64,000 nt of DNA from Acinetobacter zhairuonensis (GTDB lineage Bacteria; Pseudomonadota; Gammaproteobacteria; Pseudomonadales; Moraxellaceae), in assembly GCF_022601715.1 (NCBI RefSeq), contig NZ_JAKVIM010000003.1, positions 177,732 to 241,731 on the forward strand, given 5' to 3'. Within the stretch, counting starts at the first letter, position 1; each line of letters starts with the position of its first letter. Below, one piece after another: positions 62,053 to 64,000 of the stretch. A program made the translations under genes and the position numbers. The notes beneath the pieces were generated by a model, which saw nothing but the letters and a program-made list of their open reading frames with translations, had not been told where the DNA came from and did no database searches.

Positions 62053-62930
62053 TAAATCAGCCAGTTGTAAAAGCTTTTTTTGATCAAGAGACCAATACTT
62101 TTAGTTATGTGGTGAGTGATCCAGTCAGTCAGCAATGCGCAATTATAGATAGTGTGCTGAATTATGACGCGGCATCTGCAACGACCAATACAACTTCGGC
62201 TGATGAAATTATTGCCTATATCCACCAAAATAGCCTAAGCGTAGCGTGGATCCTTGAAACACACGTCCATGCAGACCATATGACGGCTTCCCAGTACCTC
62301 AAACAACAGGTGGGGGGAGTGGTCGCTATGAGTGAAAAAATAGCGATTGTGCAGGATACTTTTACAGCGATTTATCATATCGAGCCAAAACATTTTAATT
62401 CAACACGCTCATTTGACTATTTGTTTAAGGATGGCGAGCATTTCAAAATTGGCGAGTTACAAGCGTATAATATTCCAACACCTGGGCATACGCCAGCTTG
62501 CCTAAGTTATGTGATTGGTGATGCTGTATTCGTCGGTGATACGCTATTTATGCCTGATTACGGTACAGCACGCTGTGATTTTCCTAAAGGCAGCGCGGAA
62601 ACTTTGTATGATTCTGTGCAAAAACTATATGCTTTAGATGATCAAACCCGCGTGTTCCTATGCCACGACTATTTGCCTGAAGGTCGCGATCATTTTGTTT
62701 ATGAAACCAGTATTGCGGAACAAAAACAGCATAACATTCATATTCATGCAGGCACTGAAAAAGCAGATTTTGTCCAAATGCGTAATCAACGCGATGCGAC
62801 TTTGGCGATGCCAAAACTGATTTTACCTTCTATACAAATCAATATGTACGCTGGACACTTTCCTGAGCCAGAAACCAATGGGATTTGTTACTTGAAAATT
62901 CCATTTAATTTTTTCAAAGCTAAAGCATAA
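62049..62930 (+). CDS. MBL-fold persulfide dioxygenase-like hydrolase
   Basis: This 293-residue metallo-beta-lactamase-fold enzyme has the metal motif ETHVHADHMTASQYL, the further ligand histidine in IPTPGHTPACLSYV and Asp in FVGDTLFMPDYGTAR, ending with LCHDYLPEGRDH. This pattern fits ETHE1/Blh-type persulfide dioxygenases that oxidise glutathione persulfide to sulfite. With the sulfur transporter genes upstream it likely handles sulfide or thiosulfate stress. No ArsR-type regulator (BigR/SqrR) lies in the operon. Confidence 0.88.
   Translation: MINQPVVKAFFDQETNTFSYVVSDPVSQQCAIIDSVLNYDAASATTNTTSADEIIAYIHQNSLSVAWILETHVHADHMTASQYLKQQVGGVVAMSEKIAIVQDTFTAIYHIEPKHFNSTRSFDYLFKDGEHFKIGELQAYNIPTPGHTPACLSYVIGDAVFVGDTLFMPDYGTARCDFPKGSAETLYDSVQKLYALDDQTRVFLCHDYLPEGRDHFVYETSIAEQKQHNIHIHAGTEKADFVQMRNQRDATLAMPKLILPSIQINMYAGHFPEPETNGICYLKIPFNFFKAKA
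62229..62240 (+). repeat. 12-base word AATAGCCTAAGC, copy 3 (coding)
   Basis: This exact copy lies within the MBL gene, on the + strand, encoding part of HQNSLSVAW. Confidence 0.7.
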
Positions 62931-62948
62931 ACATCAAATAAATATACA

Positions 62949-62990
62949 AAAAATCAAGGATAATACACCGCTATTATCCCTGATTTTTTG
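62949..62990 (+). terminator. Terminator after the sulfur operon
   Basis: AAAAATCA(A)GGATAATA pairs with TATTATCC(C)TGATTTTTT around a six-base loop, ending in a T run. Confidence 0.88.
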
Positions 62991-63000
62991 TGTTTATATA

Positions 63001-63012
63001 AATAGCCTAAGC
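63001..63012 (+). repeat. 12-base word AATAGCCTAAGC, copy 4
   Basis: This exact copy lies on the + strand between the sulfur operon terminator and the alpha/beta hydrolase gene. Confidence 0.7.
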
Positions 63013-63074
63013 AAATTTATTGATTATTTTATATTGAAAAGCCACTATATATAAAAATACCTGATAGAAGTACC

Positions 63075-63839
63075 ATGATTCTTAATTATCAAATACAGCA
63101 AACAGAGCAACCAAGCGGTTTAGAGCCGATTGTACTTATACATGGCTTATTTGGCAGTTTGAGTAATCTAGGCATGTTAGCTCGGGCTTTTGATCAACGC
63201 ACCGTAATACAGCTAGATGTGCGTAATCATGGTTTATCTGGGCATAGTGAACAGATGAATTATGATTTGATGGCACAAGACGTGTTAGACACCCTAGATG
63301 AGCTAAATATCCAAAAATTTTCCCTTATTGGACATTCCATGGGTGGAAAAATCTGCATGAAAGTAGCGAAGAAGGCTGAAAATCGTGTAGTTCGTCTAGT
63401 TGTGTTAGATATTGCACCATTTGCTTATCAAGAAAACCATCATGAGCAAATTTTTAAAGCATTATTTGCTGTACAGGAAGCTGCACCACAATCTCGTTTA
63501 AAAGCGACAGAAATCATGAAGCAATTCGTTGATGAAGATATGGTGATTCAATTCTTAGTAAAATCTTTTCATCAAGGGAAATGGCGCTTTAATTTAAATG
63601 CAATTTTTGCGCATTATTCAGAAATATTGTCTTGGAAAGAAATAAGTCCATATACAAACCCAGTATTGTTCCTGCGCGGTGGTGTATCTCCATATATACA
63701 TAAGCTAGAGCATTTTGAGGCGATTCAACATCAATTCCCAAATGCGCAAGTTAAAGAGATTTTAAATGCTGGCCATTGGTTACATGCCGAGAAAACAGAT
63801 GAAGTGTTGCGTGAGATACAGAACTTTTTGAAAGCGTAA
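63075..63839 (+). CDS. Alpha/beta fold hydrolase (YbfF-like esterase)
   Basis: This 254-residue hydrolase has the oxyanion HGLFGSLSNLG near residue 24, the nucleophile elbow LIGHSMGGKICM near residue 90 and the catalytic His in NAGHWLHAEK near the end. An Asp in the VLDIAPFAY stretch is a family hallmark of YbfF-type acyl-CoA or ester hydrolases. It is monocistronic. The ATG at 63075 follows AGAAGTACC. Confidence 0.9.
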   Translation: MILNYQIQQTEQPSGLEPIVLIHGLFGSLSNLGMLARAFDQRTVIQLDVRNHGLSGHSEQMNYDLMAQDVLDTLDELNIQKFSLIGHSMGGKICMKVAKKAENRVVRLVVLDIAPFAYQENHHEQIFKALFAVQEAAPQSRLKATEIMKQFVDEDMVIQFLVKSFHQGKWRFNLNAIFAHYSEILSWKEISPYTNPVLFLRGGVSPYIHKLEHFEAIQHQFPNAQVKEILNAGHWLHAEKTDEVLREIQNFLKA

Positions 63840-63852
63840 AACATGATGTACG

Positions 63853-63876
63853 GCGATCTTGTTTATGCAAGATCGC
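63853..63876 (+). terminator. Hairpin after the alpha/beta hydrolase gene
   Basis: GCGATCTTG and CAAGATCGC form a perfect 9-bp stem with a six-base loop, 13 bases after the stop. There is no T run, so it is a weak terminator candidate. A second imperfect hairpin (TGTAGC...GCTACA) lies at 63951-63980. Confidence 0.5.
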
Positions 63877-64000
63877 ATATCTAGAGTTTATATAGTTAGA
63901 TTATATTGATTTCGTATAATGTATATTATGTTAAATAACGTATCAAAGACTGTAGCCTTCACAACGCAGTTGTTGCTACAGCTCGACATCATGAATCTAC

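Noticed and set aside
63951..63980. Hairpin TGTAGC...GCTACA with inner ACAAC-GTTGT arms as a possible attC or IS end
   Set aside because: It lacks the attC core-site pattern and there is no integrase, transposase or target duplication in view.

Overview
The window looks like a chromosomal segment of an Acinetobacter species (Moraxellaceae). It is AT-rich, and it combines several genes typical of that genus: an AlkB/AlkM-type alkane hydroxylase divergent from an AraC regulator, a cyd operon carrying cydP, cydX and ybgE, and a mannitol-1-phosphate dehydrogenase fused to an N-terminal HAD phosphatase. I see no prophage, insertion sequence, integron, CRISPR array or rRNA operon. There is one tRNA, the initiator tRNA-fMet. 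The genus call is inference from gene content.

Layout. 1-4672: the 5' part of a TSUP permease, then a Fur-box-controlled TonB siderophore receptor with DUF3649, PepSY and DUF3325-type membrane genes. 4862-8377: lpxB, an AraC regulator and alkane monooxygenase. 8454-13593: an acetyltransferase, two adjacent acyl-CoA dehydrogenases with complementary missing motifs, a UbiB-like kinase and a small unknown. 13876-16708: prmB, aroC, a GNAT protein. 16747-20094: the cytochrome bd operon. 20095-20785: an AT-rich gap. 20786-22749: YqiJ-like protein, Rieske ferredoxin and PfkB kinase. 22898-28626: GNAT protein, M16C protease, phospholipase A and a frameshifted lipoprotein. 28893-30885: KtrAB potassium uptake. 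31039-42758: ilvA, rpiA, argC, clpS-clpA, argF, a TetR regulator and several unknowns. 42900-50204: a CinA-like amidase, a 28-residue ORF, a six-gene lipid-metabolism operon related to E. coli ynbABCD, and a YbaK deacylase. 50882-54212: cold-shock protein, tRNA-fMet, a small unknown and bifunctional mtlD. 54319-57910: a 2H phosphoesterase and the cobalamin genes cobU-cobT-cobC-cobS. 57929-60055: LrgAB and a divergent LysR regulator. 60162-61128: a decayed zeta-toxin-like module. 61214-62930: YeeE/YedE sulfur transport plus a persulfide-dioxygenase-like MBL enzyme. 63075-63839: an alpha/beta hydrolase.

How the genes fit together. The most interesting unit is the operon at 43704-49579. It encodes a CDP-alcohol phosphatidyltransferase, a hydrolase/methyltransferase fusion, a PAP2/dual-specificity phosphatase fusion, a small membrane protein, a PlsC-type acyltransferase and a CDP-diacylglycerol synthase. 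Together they could form a private route for making, dephosphorylating and methylating a minor phospholipid. The acyl-CoA dehydrogenase pair at 9025-11546 looks like an obligate heteromer: one chain keeps the catalytic glutamate and the other keeps the FAD-contact motifs. A 12-base word, AATAGCCTAAGC, occurs four times plus one near copy, always on the + strand. The toxin relic shows a clear 7-bp duplication as one of its inactivating lesions.
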